64,000 nucleotides of DNA, from NCBI GenBank assembly GCA_035578175.1, contig JAQMRL010000003.1, positions 89,072,469 to 89,136,468 on the forward strand. The letters run 5' to 3'. The notes below the pieces were generated by a model. It ran no database searches. It saw only the letters and a list, made by a program, of their open reading frames with translations, and was not told the DNA's origin. Both the position numbers and the translations under genes were made by a program. Of this stretch, positions 21,239 to 32,767 are shown piece after piece; positions within the stretch are counted from its first letter, which is position 1; every line of letters starts with the position of its first letter. This DNA is from Catonia carolina. Taxonomy: Eukaryota; Arthropoda; Insecta; Hemiptera; Achilidae.

Positions 21239-23583
21239 AGAAGTATAATTTTTGAGCGGTGCAAAGGTTACCAAGGTTTGGAGCTGGTATGACGTGAGTT
21301 CGGTAATCTTTTTTCTTTGGGCATTAAACAAAACTGAAGTGGCTTTAATAGTAGCTAACGTTCTCAGAGTATAACGCACCTGAAGAAGAAAAATGTAAGC
21401 TACTTGGTCATTCATTTACTTTTCAAATTTATTTGGCATTAATTTTTGAAAATGGTTAAGGGTTTTCTAAAATATATTCAGTGTATTTCAAATCACGTAA
21501 TTGTTTTATTTGTACATTTTGGAAATATGTATGTACCTAAATATATACGAACTGTGTACTGTATCTTAATTAAATGAATTGCTCAAAATACTATTGGGTG
21601 TTTCAAAATAACGAATAATCACCTAAAATATAATAATCACACATTCTTAAGCTGTTGCAGATTTAACGGGTACAAAGTCTAGGGTTGGCTTTATATTTAG
21701 CTTATTTCTTTGAAAACGTTTAATCTCAACACCATACTTTGTGTGTACATAGCTTACGTTATAATTTGTTATTGCTAACGTAGTACTGATACCGAATACT
21801 TGCTAAAGCTTATTTGGACGTACGATAGTGAAATGTACGTATCTACGGCCCGCAGCAATTTGGCTCGCTGAGTCTAAGGTGCTACAGTCTATCACTAACT
21901 CCCCTTGGTAAGTAAACAATTATTTTTAACTCAACAACTTTCAAATTCATTGTCTATTTATATAATTAAAGAAAACTACAAATGATTTCACAGAAAAACA
22001 TAATGATTTAATCAACAAAATAGATGCCCTTCACCTTCCTATCGTGAAACACCAGGAAGACTGTATAAGTATTAAAAAAACAAGCAGAAAAATTTCTATC
22101 TTCTGTATATTTTAGAATTACCCGAAATTTTTTATCTCTTTGGTGTTAATGTAAGAAAAATTTTCTAAAAGTTGGGACAGGATGTAATTCTCAAAAGTTT
22201 TCTTGTTATAGTAGACATAAATATATTTTATACATATTGAGTTTGTAAAACTATACAATTTTTATAGTTAAATAAGATTTTTCTTGAATTTATGTTTTGA
22301 AATCACTATTTCTGAATTTGAAAGTAGAAACTAATATTTTAAATTTATTATTTTTTAATGAAATTAATTAGTGTAATTACAATTTAAACGACTATTGTGT
22401 CCGTTATTTGGTTGTTTAGAAAATGTTTCTTACATGCTAAAAAATTATATTCGCGGAAAATCGAATAAAACAAAAAGATTAACGGCCAGATTATAAACCA
22501 AACTCCATTTTATTTCGTAAAATATGACATTCGAAACAGCTGGATGTTAATGCCAATCTTTATGGAACATAAAAATATCGTACAAAATTTTAGATTAAAA
22601 TACTAATTTATCATCTTTGGTTAAAAATGAGATTTTTTTGAACTAAAAGCTAATCATTCCTTCACTATATCCAACAGTCACTTGAGACTGTGGGAAAGGT
22701 AGGCGATTCCAATTTAACATTGGTTGTATAGAGCAATACTCTCTCCGCTAGTATTGTGTCCTACAAATATACGAATTATGTAATTAATAACTTATAAGTT
22801 TTAGTTGTAAATGTAATTTAAGCTAAAGTTAAAATGATAAGTAACTATTATTTAAAGAATAATTTTCGGCCCCAATATTAGATTAAAAGACGCAGTATTT
22901 CCTACATTGTCTACCTAAAATTAAAAAGAAATGAAAAACTTTAAAATAAATGTATATAATTACATATAGAATAAACATTTATAGAACATTAAATGTTCTA
23001 TAAATTTTATTGAATTTGTAGACCTATGGCGATGAAATGGATAAGTAGACTATAAATATTGAAAGAATAAAAATAATACTTCAATAAATTGTATACTTAC
23101 ATAACATTTTATGGTTTTACAAAAAAAAGTGCTGTACCCTATAAATAGTTATATTCAAATTACAAATGTAATAACAATTCTGTCAATTAATTATAAATAT
23201 TGCAGATAATAACGTAAACATTCTTAATCGTAAACGTAATTTGTTGCAATATTATAAGTATAATAATTATAGCCTACAATAAGATCAACTTTTATTTTCA
23301 TAGCGTGGTCAATGTTTTTAACACAGTACGTAACGGCGCTCCGGCCATATAGGCAATGATATCTTTCAACTGTTGGCAAATTATAGTACATTATATTTTT
23401 TAAAACTATTTTTATCTATTAAAACACAGGATAACCACGAACTAATGTAATTATATTACCTGATTCAGAAAATAATGAGTTTTAAAAATATGTAAATCAT
23501 CGGTAATGGTTACCCTTAATGGTAGTGTACAGTACAATATTCTGTTCTGAATGCAAAAAAAAACTGATGTATTAAACTGTAAA
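21239..23583. other. AT-rich DNA, nothing recognised
   Basis: TATTGGGTGTTTCAAAATAA at about 21592 resembles a mariner-type end, but no partner terminus is visible. No gene supported. Confidence 0.45.
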
Positions 23584-23735
23584 CGGCTGCCTCCGCGGTG
23601 TAGTAGTTTGCGCACTAGCTTACAAAGCGAAAGTTGCCGGGATTGATAACCGGGTAAAATTTGAAAATAATTACATGTCAAGATCCACCGTATTAATGAC
23701 CAAAATGTTAATAGGACTTTAAATAAAATCTAAAA
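23584..23735 (+). mobile_element. tRNA-derived SINE family 1, single head
   Basis: GGCTGCCTCCGCGGTGTAGT, then AGTTTGCGCACTAGC, AAAGCGAAAG and a degenerate B box GGGATTGATAACC. The tail is diverged and ends TTTAAATAAAAT. Confidence 0.65.
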
Positions 23736-23832
23736 TGCAAGTAATTTTTATTTTGAATGCAGTGAGAAAATAATTTTTAAACAATATATTTGTACGTAGA
23801 GCGGTTGTTTAATTTCATCGTTTAGACTGTAA

Positions 23833-24429
23833 TACTGTAGAGCCGTGGTTATCCGAGCCCCGACTAACCGAGGTAGTCCGAAAAAGTACCACGGAAAGCG
23901 AAATTCACTTATAGCTTCAAATAGATTATACGTAATACTGTACTGTACTGTTATTAGTCACACACGGTTACGTCATAAAGGGTTCCGGTAAATAAAATGC
24001 ACAGTTTTAAATCATTATCAAATATTGTACAGTTCAGTAATTTCAATGCTTTGCTAAATATCAATATAATTTTGTTAATGATTTTCTTACGACATTTAGA
24101 ATAAGACTATATAAAATATAGCTCATACACTAAATGTCACGTTGTTCAACTAAACTCAAACTCGCTGTGTTATGGCTATGTGTTTGCTACTGCGAAGTGT
24201 ACGTAAAGTATTTTTTCATATTGTATATATTTTTTAATTTTTACGTCTATTTTGCATCTGATAATACAGTAGATGCTTTTATTCACATCTCTGACCTCGT
24301 TTTCATTCATTTTACCAGTGTAGTATACGTTTCCCTCTCGATTTTGGACAAAGCCCATGTTATCCGAGTTTTCGATTATGCCAGGTAACCTCGGTCCACA
24401 TTACCTCGGATAATCGAGGCTCTACTGTA
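23833..24429. mobile_element. Pogo-like MITE with TA target duplication
   Basis: The element is 23835-24427 (593 bp). Left end CTGTAGAGCCGTGGTTATCC, right end (complement) CAGTAGAGCCTCGATTATCC, bordered by TA on both sides. This CAGTAGAGyCyCGATTATCC type of end is characteristic of pogo/Tigger elements. A second inner repeat of CCGAGG.A near both ends adds symmetry. Frames inside (24134-24388) have no transposase or CENP-B-like DNA-binding motif, so it is a non-autonomous derivative. Confidence 0.8.
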
Positions 24430-25772
24430 ACTTCAAAAACAGTTACGTTTTACGATGAGAATAGTGTTGTTGTTTTGATGCGTGCTGGTATTTTAAAAAG
24501 GACAGGATGTTTGAGATAGTAAGTTTAAATTTAAGTTATTTTACTTAAAAGAATTAACAATTTCACGTTAGTTACCATTTTTATAAAATTGTAAAACGCA
24601 AATAATTATGAAAATGTCAACAATAAATAAAAACTGTAGTTGTCTGAGTTGTTGGCATTATTCTCCCAGTATATTTTTAATTTATTGGGTTTAATTTTAA
24701 TATATATAAAAATTTTTATTCAGCTTAATAAATTTTATATTTTAATGATATTTTTAAATGAAGCAAACTTTATTCTGTTGTGTATTATTTTGTTGCTAAT
24801 GGTCCCTATTGAAACACCAATCTCTCACGTTAAATTACATCACTTTTTTAACGACTTTCTTATTAAAAATTATAAAAAAGTTTAACTGAACTTTTATCAA
24901 AGTGTTTAATATAAGAATGCAGCAGTAATTTGAAGCATTTGTAGTCACTGCAATTAAGAAATTTGTTAAAACGTTTAAATTTACAGAAGTATTTCAAATA
25001 GTTTAAAGTTACTTTGTCTGGATTTTCTTTCACCAGTAAAACGAATTAGACTGAAACAGATTTGTTTAATTACGTAAGACGTTATAATAATATATATATA
25101 AAAAGGATTTAAATAAACATTATTTGTAGAAGCTTTATATTTCAGTGTACTAATTCACCCACAACTAACAGAGGAAAAAGAAACACACACTATTTGTTTA
25201 TTTAGTTAGTTTGATTATTCAAATTCCCCTAGGATCATTGAAAACTGTTATCATCAGATAGATGTTTATTTGTAAATTGGCTGTAGGCCAGAGACAATGC
25301 GGCATTATAAAAATCTTAAAAAAGTTCATAAATTTTAGAGTCCGTTTTTATGCTTGCCAAGTGCGAATACAAATTACATTATTTTCCATCCCCTTACGAT
25401 TTAAAAATGTTAATTTTTATTTCATTTATCTTTACAATAGTTATTTCAGTGTTAATTGCATTGTTAATTTTATGGTTAATTTAAACAAGTTTGAAGGAAA
25501 CTTCCAGTTTTAGAATATTATAGTAACTGAAAAAAGTAGTATTTTACAAAATGAATTAATCTGTTAATTTATTTTATTTATTTCTTATTAAAAACAATTT
25601 ATTCGGAATATATGAATGATATAATACTGCGGTATTCTCAATACTAACAATAAAATCTTAAAAAAAATTATATTATTTAATAAATTTTTTGTCATCGTTC
25701 AGAAACAAATACAGCCGTAACATAATACAACTATGTAATGTCCTGTTTCTGTCGTAATTGAAGAAATATCTT
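24430..25772. other. AT-rich DNA, nothing recognised
   Basis: Hydrophobic short frames here (24640-24885, 25262-25513) are what AT-rich sequence yields by chance. Confidence 0.5.
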
Positions 25773-25978
25773 AGTACTGTCTGCCTATAACTTGATGGCC
25801 TCCCGCAGAGATGAGCAGAATCGGCCCGCTACTAGCCTTCTCAATAACATTTCATTCTGTACTACTACTAACTAGTACACTTGAATTGGTGCATAATGAA
25901 GTGTTATTGAGAAGGCTAGTAGCGGGCCGATTCTGCTCCTTTCTGCGGGAGGTCATCAAGTTATAGACAGACAGTAGT
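25773..25978. mobile_element. 200-bp near-perfect hairpin MITE
   Basis: Arms 25776-25856 and 25895-25975 are almost perfectly complementary over about 80 bp: outer ACTGTCTGCCTATAACTTGA, inner CGGCCCGCTACTAGCCTTCT. They are separated by a 38-bp loop. AGT occurs immediately outside both ends (25773-25775 and 25976-25978) and may be a 3-bp target duplication. The arms are distinctly GC-richer than the surrounding DNA. No superfamily could be assigned. Confidence 0.85.
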
Positions 25979-26274
25979 ACCCTCTTTTGTGTTTAATATA
26001 TATTTATTTGTCCATTGCTTTACAGAAATCATTACAATAAGATATTACGTACTTGAGATTTGGAATACGAGGTTCCTATTCCATCTCTTCAGTATTCTTT
26101 TCTAATTTTGTGGTAGGTATAAAATTGTGATAATGTTTTTATCTCAGCGCTTGTATGATTCATTAACTTTGAATATAAACGAATGTTTAATATTTTAATT
26201 ATCGTGAACATTGTCTATGTTGAGGTTCCTGTTGCAAACCATGCAACTAATAGTAAACATTTCTTAAAAAACTT

Positions 26275-27005
26275 TATATCTTGTTTACCGTCTTACGCAA
26301 TCTCCGTCATGGTGATTGCCCACCAGTATACATAGACAATGAACTTCTCACAAAAACAGATACGGTCAAGTATCTCGGTCTGACTTTTGATAAACGACTA
26401 ACTTGGAGCACACAAACCAAACGGAAACGTTTATTACTGAATTCCCGACTTAAACTTCTATATTCCCTACTTCACAAACGATCAAAATTACCAACGGCAC
26501 AAAAATTACGCATATATTGTTCTCTTTTGAAACCTATTTGGACCTACGGATCCCAAATCTACGGTTCAACCAAACCCTCTAACTTGCAACGAATTCAAGC
26601 ATTCCAGTCAAAAACATTACGCCTTATAGCAAAAGCACCTCTTTACGTTAGCAACAAAACCTTACATACAGATTTGAAAACACCACTTGTACAAAATTCC
26701 ATCGAATACCTATACAAACGCTTTCACGACAATTCACACGATCACGAGAACCCTCTGGTGCGTTCACGTTCCTCCGTCCATTTACCTGACAATCCTCCTA
26801 GACGCCTTAAAAGACGCTGGAGTAGAGACATGCTAATTTGATATACACATTTCATTCTTGGGGAGGCACCAATGGGGGCCCTACCCCTCTCATGCCTATC
26901 ATGTCATTTACATAATCACGATAATTATCACATTTGCTTGTTGTAACATTTTACAGTTGTAAATAAAGAATTAACGAGAAAAAAAAATATATATATCTTG
27001 TTTAC
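26275..27005 (+). mobile_element. 5'-truncated jockey-type LINE with perfect 14-bp target duplication
   Basis: TATATCTTGTTTAC occurs at 26275-26288 and again at 26992-27005. Between them lie the end of a jockey-type RT ORF, a short 3' UTR and an A-rich tail (AACGAGAAAAAAAAATA). A 14-bp duplication, 5' truncation and poly(A) are direct evidence of target-primed reverse transcription. The intact duplication and open frame suggest a fairly young insertion. Confidence 0.92.
26289..26841 (+). pseudogene. C-terminal part of jockey-clade reverse transcriptase
   Basis: About 183 codons remain, all downstream of the RT catalytic motifs. Order: CPPVYIDNE, VKYLGLTFDKRLTW (RT thumb/motif E region), LRIYCSLLKPIWTYGSQIYG, SNLQRIQAFQSKTLRLI, YVSNKTLHTDL and a terminal NPPRRLKRRWSRDMLI followed by the stop. 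This order is diagnostic of jockey-clade ORF2 proteins. The upstream codons of the open frame (26281-26288) belong to the target duplication, so the apparent start is not a real one. The frame is uninterrupted but lacks endonuclease and palm domains, so it has no enzymatic role. Confidence 0.92.
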
Positions 27006-27009
27006 ATTT

Positions 27010-27209
27010 GATTTTTCCACTGAACCGCAGGTCAAAGCTCCATAGTCATATCGACCGAATTCGGTAATTGTAACTAGTTACTTTTTAATAAAAAATAAAC
27101 AATCCTCTATTAAACGAAAATTCACTATTTCATCGCATATCACACTTACCTATTAATGATTTTTTTTAACCCTATGCGTGTACGTTGCGATCTGTTTAAT
27201 TTAAGAACA
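27010..27209. other. AT-rich spacer, nothing recognised
   Basis: No supported feature. Confidence 0.4.
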
Positions 27210-27365
27210 ATAAGTAACCCCATGACCCAATGAGATGAGAAAGATGTGTATGACGTGTAAATAAGGTGTTTTTTGTACAGACCCAGGCCGACATTCCTGA
27301 GAGAGTATGATTAATTGAACCCAACTATCAAAGTACACTGGTAACAACTGTCTAGTATTCAAATC
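27210..27365 (+). repeat. Family C repeat, copy 1
   Basis: CCCATGACCCAATGAGATGA, TATGACGTG.AAAT.AGGTG, CTGAGAGAGTATG and AAAGTACAC..GTAAC occur in the same order on the minus strand at 63110-63290. Nature unknown. Confidence 0.6.
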
Positions 27366-27544
27366 TATATATAAGCATAATACTATGGCTACATTACAGC
27401 AGTAAAAAGTTGGTTCGCTCTGCGCATGACGTCACTGGGTGACAACAGTTGGTTCCGCTTATTCACAGACCACACCAATTAATTAGTTGGTGTTTATTCT
27501 CTGTGTCGGCGTGCGTTCTGCATTTCGTAGTTTTTCTAGTACGA

Positions 27545-27740
27545 TTTTTTTTCTTTGTTTATTTAACGTCGCATCAACTACTGTGGTCATTAGCGACAAC
27601 GTTGGGTTGTAACTGTGAAGGATGAAATGATTTTTGTAACGTATGAAAATGCCGTGCCTGAGTGGGATTCGAACCCAAGATCGCATGATGAGAGCCGAGC
27701 ACGTTACCAACTACGCTCTATGCACTACCGCCCAATAATA
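27545..27740 (-). mobile_element. tRNA-derived SINE family 2, minus strand
   Basis: On the minus strand: GTAGTTGGTAACGTGCTCGG (A-box region), CTCTCATCATGCGATC, B box GGGTTCGAATCCCACTC, body CATACGTTACAAAAATCATT, and a tail GTCGCTAATGACCACAGTAG...GATGCGACGTTAAATAAA. Same family as 32258 and 54742. A genuine tRNA is unlikely because the shared body and tail recur. Confidence 0.85.
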
Positions 27741-28024
27741 AAAGTTGGCTGTGTGGTAACACCGCGTCAACCCGCCGTCCATCTGCTATTACCCTTAAAA
27801 TAATGACTAAAATTATTATTATTAATAATAATAATTAAAAATTCTTTGTATTCATTTACATAAACGTATGCATTATACCAATCTACTTTTTTCCAAGGTT
27901 TATTTATAGAAATTAATGTAATATTTATGTTTGCTTAACAAAGTAAAAAATTAATTACATTTGTAAAAAGTTACTAATCGCCCGAGCCTATAAGGTGATA
28001 TAAAATAAACATGAAGGAATGTTT

Positions 28025-28196
28025 TTGTTTTATTAGATTGTATGCACCATAATACCGGTCAAACGGTAAGCCTGTAAATTCGTAGCGCGGCCTATACCTG
28101 TACTGGGATTTGAACCAGGAACCTTCGTCTCCATAAATCAGCTGTAAAACAGCTTATTCGCGTCAACGACTTTACCATTAGATCAACCCTTGGGTT
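28025..28196 (-). mobile_element. tRNA-derived SINE, third type
   Basis: On the minus strand: GTTGATCTAATGGTAAAGTC (A-box-like), AAGCTGTTTTACAGCT, then GGTTCCTGGTTCAAATCCCA (B box), followed by a body unlike families 1 and 2 and an AT-rich end. It could be a decayed tRNA-gene copy, but it is not a clean cloverleaf. Confidence 0.55.
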
Positions 28197-28744
28197 TAAT
28201 TTAAACTAATATTTTTGAATGAAATTTGTCCACAATTATTAAGTCCGAAATACACGGCTTTGTAGCTTATTTTGAAAACAATAACATATATTATTTATTA
28301 TATATTTATTCGGACAATTTTTTCATTATTATTGAAACAAAATAGCAAAATGAAGCTTAAATATTTCTGCAGTAATAATAATAGTATAAGCATGATAAAT
28401 TAACCACTATCTCTTATTAAATTGAGATTAAGTTCAAATTGTACTAACCGCAAATTAATTTGTAAAGTTCAAACCTTGTACTAGATTTATGTTGATGAAA
28501 TTGGTACTATAATTATTGGATCTCCTTAAGTTAAAATCTCAAATTTTTACAATTTATAAAAGTTGATTACTCTAAAGTATGTACATAATTTCAAAAACAT
28601 ATTGATATGGCTTTAAGAGCCAGCTAATTTCAATTAGAAAGATCAATTAACCTAATCTGATAGGTCAGTTCATTTTGTAGTGAACTGAAAAACTCAAGAG
28701 ACTTTCGATTTACAAATTTTTTAATTGTCTCTTAAAACAACAGT
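28197..28744. other. AT-rich DNA, nothing recognised
   Basis: No supported feature. Confidence 0.5.
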
Positions 28745-29556
28745 TATACTGCAAAGACTTTTTTTACTTTAAGAATAATAAACTACAACTGTGTAGCAAT
28801 TTAACACGACCAGCAGTTATAATGTCAATAGTTTTATATAATTGTCTTTATGTCACTTGTGTGAGGTAGTCGCCCAGCGGCAACCCCCAAGACGATTCAC
28901 AAAAGGTCTCTATTCCATTGCCTTTTCAGTCTTCTAGGTGGGTTGTGTGGTAGGTGAGGAGTGGACAATAACTGAATTTGTGTGATAGTGCAACTTGCTA
29001 TGAAAACGTCTGTATAGTTTCTTTATTGTTTCGTCTACCGTTTCGATGTTAAGGTTTCTATGTAATATTTTGTTACTAACGTATGTTGGACAGCCTGTGA
29101 TGATGCGTAAATTTTCTTCGGAAATGTCTGAATACGTTTTATGTTAGATACTTTACCTGATCCGTGGATCACTGAACCGGAGATCCAAATAGAGATTGCC
29201 GTTTAATTCTGGTATGTGGATTCCATGTCAGCCTTCTGTCTGATGCCAGTCCTAAGTATTTCACTGAGGTTTTTTGTGGGATCGGTTTTTAAATAAACTG
29301 GGGGACAAGTTTGTCGTCTGAGAGTAAATTTAATGTGTTGCGATTTCTCAGCATTAACTTTAATTTCCCAAGTATTACACCAATATTGTATAGTGTTCAT
29401 GTGATGTTGAAGATTAAGTGTTCGTCTTCACACCTGGCTTCGCTGGCTAATATTGCTGTGTCATCGGCAAATGTTGCAGTTATAGTTTGTTGTGTAGAAG
29501 GATAATCGGATACGTAGACGGAGTACAAAAGGAGTGGCAAAACTATACTGTAAAGA
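28745..29556 (-). mobile_element. Decayed jockey-type LINE fragment with target duplication
   Basis: The body 28758-29543 is oriented leftwards. TATACTGCAAAGA (28745-28757) and TATACTGTAAAGA (29544-29556) match at 12 of 13 positions and are the probable duplication. A T-run next to the left copy is the poly(A) tail. The body is longer at its 5' end than the 26289 copy but far more decayed. Confidence 0.8.
28868..29543 (-). pseudogene. Jockey-clade reverse transcriptase, broken
   Basis: Starting at the right: LLYSVYVSDYPST, then the RT catalytic motif FADDTAILAS (both Asp intact). A frameshift in about 29405-29440 follows, then NTIQYWCNTWEIKVNAEKSQ and FTLRRQTCPPVYL. A scrambled stretch comes next, then YVSNKILHRNL, and finally NPPRRLKRQWNRD near 28905, the same terminal block as the copy at 26289. 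At least two frameshifts and several stops interrupt it. It keeps the palm motif C and thumb of a jockey RT; endonuclease and motifs A and B are lost to 5' truncation. Confidence 0.88.
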
Positions 29557-29559
29557 GAA

Positions 29560-30442
29560 TTGTCCTTTTGGATTTAGTAAAAAATATATACCACTAGTAA
29601 ATATTATTTAAAAAAAATTAAAACTATTTTCGTAAGCTCCTTTACTCAATACAACATCGAAATTTGATACACTACTGCAATACCATAGTAGTATATTTCT
29701 TACTTGAAACTGTAGTAAACTTTTAAATTCTTTTTACCAAATCAGCTTCTCGGATTTGGACTAGGGATCTGATAGAATATCATCTAAATGGCTTGTCTCT
29801 CTAATGTAATCTTCTTTTTAAGAATTTGCTTTACAATACGAGAGAAAAGTAATACTGGGAAGCTTTGTGCTCAAAATAGACTAACTCAATAAAACACTAT
29901 AAACTCAATTCAAATGCATTCCAATTTAGCGGTTAAACTCCCAATTGTTTTAAAGTGTACTTAAGAAACGAAATAAATATCAAATTGTAAAAAAGTTTCT
30001 CATTCGCTATTATACTAGTACATTTAATTATAATGACTTTATATAATACCAAGTAATTCAAATATAACTTTGCACGTTGGGACTGTTTTTAATCAACATT
30101 CTAGATTATGATTATTTTTAAAGCATTAAACATTAAACAATCAATAATAAAAAAACTATGGAACTTTATTAATACAAATTTAAATTAACAAACTGTCTCC
30201 GGGGCTCTGTCATTAGCGTACTCGATAACTGCAACAAAGTCACCGGATTTGTTTCTGGTTGGGGAAACGATTCTTGTGTCTAATCAAATAAAAATAGAGT
30301 TTCAACACCGCTGTGGTAGGTACAATACAAATAATAATTATTGCCACAAATTATTACCTAATAAATATGTATGGTCTTATAATTATAATATACAGAAAAG
30401 CAGAACTGGTTCATTTTCTACAAAAGTACAAACATAGATTCA
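29560..30442. other. AT-rich DNA, nothing recognised
   Basis: No supported feature. Confidence 0.5.
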
Positions 30443-30595
30443 TGTAACCTTCTTATGCCCTATGAAGTTACGTAGGGAGGAAAAGCATTGTTTTCATGTC
30501 AATATTTTTAAATCGTGTTTTCATCGGAAATACACGATCTCAGGTCCCATGAACCCCAAAAACATGTTTTTAAAGAAATCATGTTTTTAACACGT
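30443..30595 (+). repeat. Family B repeat fragment
   Basis: Starts TTATGCCCTATGAAGT, then CATTGTTTTCATGTCAATAT and GAACCCCAAAAACATGTTTTTAA. Only the first ~140 bp of the family is present. Confidence 0.6.
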
Positions 30596-31088
30596 ATCAC
30601 CACTTAACACAAAAAGAACCACCATATTCCATCAAGTTCTTAAAATAGAAAAAAAAACATGGTAATTGCCTTTTTGAAGTACACGTTTTACACAAAACAC
30701 ACCATTATCATCCTATCATATCTATCCAATTATTCACTCATTTTTCAAGCGGAAAACTTATGAAAAGCTGTTTAGTAATAATATTAACATAATAATGAGA
30801 ATCGTTTTTAGTTTTATATAAGAACAGAAAATAAATGTTCCATTTCCTCTTTGATACCGTTGTTTTGTTTCTAGTAGTAGTTGAATGAGCTAACAAAATT
30901 GGCATCTTATAAAGAATTACATAGAAGAGTTTTGCTAAATCCTTGAAACAATCAGTGACAGTCTTCTTATTTATATATATTTAAAGACATAGCTGTTCGT
31001 TCTGGAAATTTTAGTGACGTATTTTTATTGATTGAATTTTGTTAAAACTAATCTATTTACGTGAAGTAATTTACAATGATACTCAATA

Positions 31089-31918
31089 CAGTGATGCGGC
31101 CTATGAAACCATGCCATAAGTCGCTGAGCGTAATTTCGCAGGAGAGACTAAAACAGCGAAATATATCAAAACTATCAATTTTTAGATTCTTACGCTATCT
31201 GTTAGTTCAATTTATTAACTACCTTTTAAATACAAAATATTTATTACCAACATAACAGAAACCAGAGAAATATTCATAAAGAAAGGACTGCGCAAAAACA
31301 GAAACCATGCCATAAGTCGGTCATAGTAAATTTCCATTGCGACTTATGGCATGTTTTCATTTTAGGCTGGTTTTCTTTAAAAAATGCTTAATTGCCTTCA
31401 TTAAAATGAAATATTATCATTTTGTTTAGCATTTTATTTATTTAAAATTATTTTTTTTAAATTTTTAATACCGTAAAAAATTAAAAACTATTTGTTTCAC
31501 TGTTGGTAGTAGTAACAGCTGATCAACCTATGTGTTTGCTGTTTGGAATAAGCGATTTGTATTACGTTATTATACTATAATAATTGTTATTTTAAATATG
31601 ATTTAAGTGGTTTAAGATGGAAAAGTACAGCAGTGAAAGATGCGTATTAAATATTCTTAATACGTGCCCTTTAGGTGGCAATTTAAGTGATGAACTGCAA
31701 GCAGTTTTCTGCTTGCAGTTGCAAACTTTAACAGCCGTTTTCCGAAAACTAGTGTTTTTAATTAACTAAGTTCAAAAAATCACCAAAAATTCATTTTTCT
31801 ATGTAGAAAGTTTATTTTAATTTTAAAATATTCATAATTTTATGTAGTTTTAAGATCAGTAATAAACAGAAAAATGATTTTCCCAACTTATGGCATGGTT
31901 TCATAGGCCGCATCACTG
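31089..31918. mobile_element. 830-bp DNA element with 33-bp perfect terminal inverted repeats
   Basis: Left 31089-31121 begins CAGTGATGCGGCCTATGAAA and continues CCATGCCATAAGT; the right end 31886-31918 is its exact complement. A related motif, AACCATGCCATAAGTCG, recurs inside at about 31304 with a facing copy CGACTTATGGCATG at about 31340, giving nested subterminal repeats. No transposase ORF is present. No flanking duplication is obvious (left CTCAATA, right TTTATAA), so the superfamily is undetermined. Confidence 0.8.
31693..31720. repeat. 12-bp perfect hairpin inside the 830-bp element
   Basis: AACTGCAAGCAG, loop TTTT, CTGCTTGCAGTT. Confidence 0.85.
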
Positions 31919-32015
31919 TTTATAAAATTAGAACAATCATAATTTATAATTTTTAAACATTCACTTTCTGAAATTTTAGTGCGCTGAGAAAATTATATTA
32001 ATTAAATAAATAAAC

Positions 32016-32059
32016 AAAATAAAACTCTGTTACTACTATTAGTAACAGAGTTTTATTTT
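32016..32059. repeat. 20-bp perfect palindromic hairpin
   Basis: AAAATAAAACTCTGTTACTA, 4-nt loop CTAT, then the exact complement. It stands alone in AT-rich DNA outside the nearby element at 31089-31918. Confidence 0.85.
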
Positions 32060-32257
32060 ACTATTACTTTTTTTACTATTTTTATATACTATTACTTACC
32101 ATTTTAGCGAAATAAACTGTATTGCTTTGTCAAAGTAACAGGATATATTATGGTAAGAAGCTTCCTGGAACAGCATTTCTTAACTTGCATTTATCTAAGC
32201 ATCTATATTGAAAAATATTGTAGTATCTCACCTAATATTCTGTATATTAAAATACTG

Positions 32258-32460
32258 CTGGCCGCATTGGCAGAGTTGGTAACGTGCTTGCCTCTCATCA
32301 TGCGGTCGTGGGTTTGAATCCCGCTCAAGCACGGCATATTTTCATACGTTACAAAAAATCATTCATCCTTCATTATACAAAGAACTTACAACCCAACGCC
32401 GTCGCTAATGACCATTGTAGTTGATGACGTTAAATAAATAAATAAATAAAACATAAATAA
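32258..32460 (+). mobile_element. tRNA-derived SINE family 2
   Basis: GGCCGCATTGGCAGAGTTGG (A-box region), CTCTCATCATGCGGTC, B box GGGTTTGAATCCC, body TTTTCATACGTTACAAAAAA, CGCTAATGACC, and a TAAATAAATAAATAAA tail. Confidence 0.85.
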
Positions 32461-32524
32461 AAATAAAAAAAAACTGTACATTAATAGATATATTTCAATA
32501 ATATTGCTCAAACCTGAAATTTTT

Positions 32525-32625
32525 ATATTTTTTCTTTCTCTTGCCCAGTATGAATGTATAGTGCAGGAAAGTATTGTTTACATGTCGGTTTTTTTAATTC
32601 GAGTTTTCATCAGATATATTCAGAC
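32525..32625 (+). repeat. Family B repeat fragment
   Basis: TTTCTCTTGCCCAGTATGAA, GGAAAGTATTGTTTACATGT, GAGTTTTCATCAGATATA; the first ~100 bp only. Confidence 0.55.
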
Positions 32626-32767
32626 CGAACAAAATTATGCTAATGTTGTAGCCTACTATGCTTTCCGACTGATATTCAGTTATTGGTAATTTTATATCTT
32701 TTTGTATAATTATTAGTTATTATTTCAAAAATTGTCATTTTGTTAGTTATATTAAGTCCCATTAATA

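Noticed and set aside
21592..21625. Mariner-like end TATTGGGTGTTTCAAAATAA
   Set aside because: A single end with no partner inverted repeat or transposase in range.
24640..24885. Hydrophobic 81-codon ORF that looks like a membrane protein
   Set aside because: Leu/Ile/Phe richness follows from T-rich sequence; there is no homologue I recognise and many similar frames occur in the window.
27620..27740. Possible tRNA gene on the minus strand
   Set aside because: The A and B boxes belong to a SINE head: the same downstream body and tail recur at 32258 and 54742.
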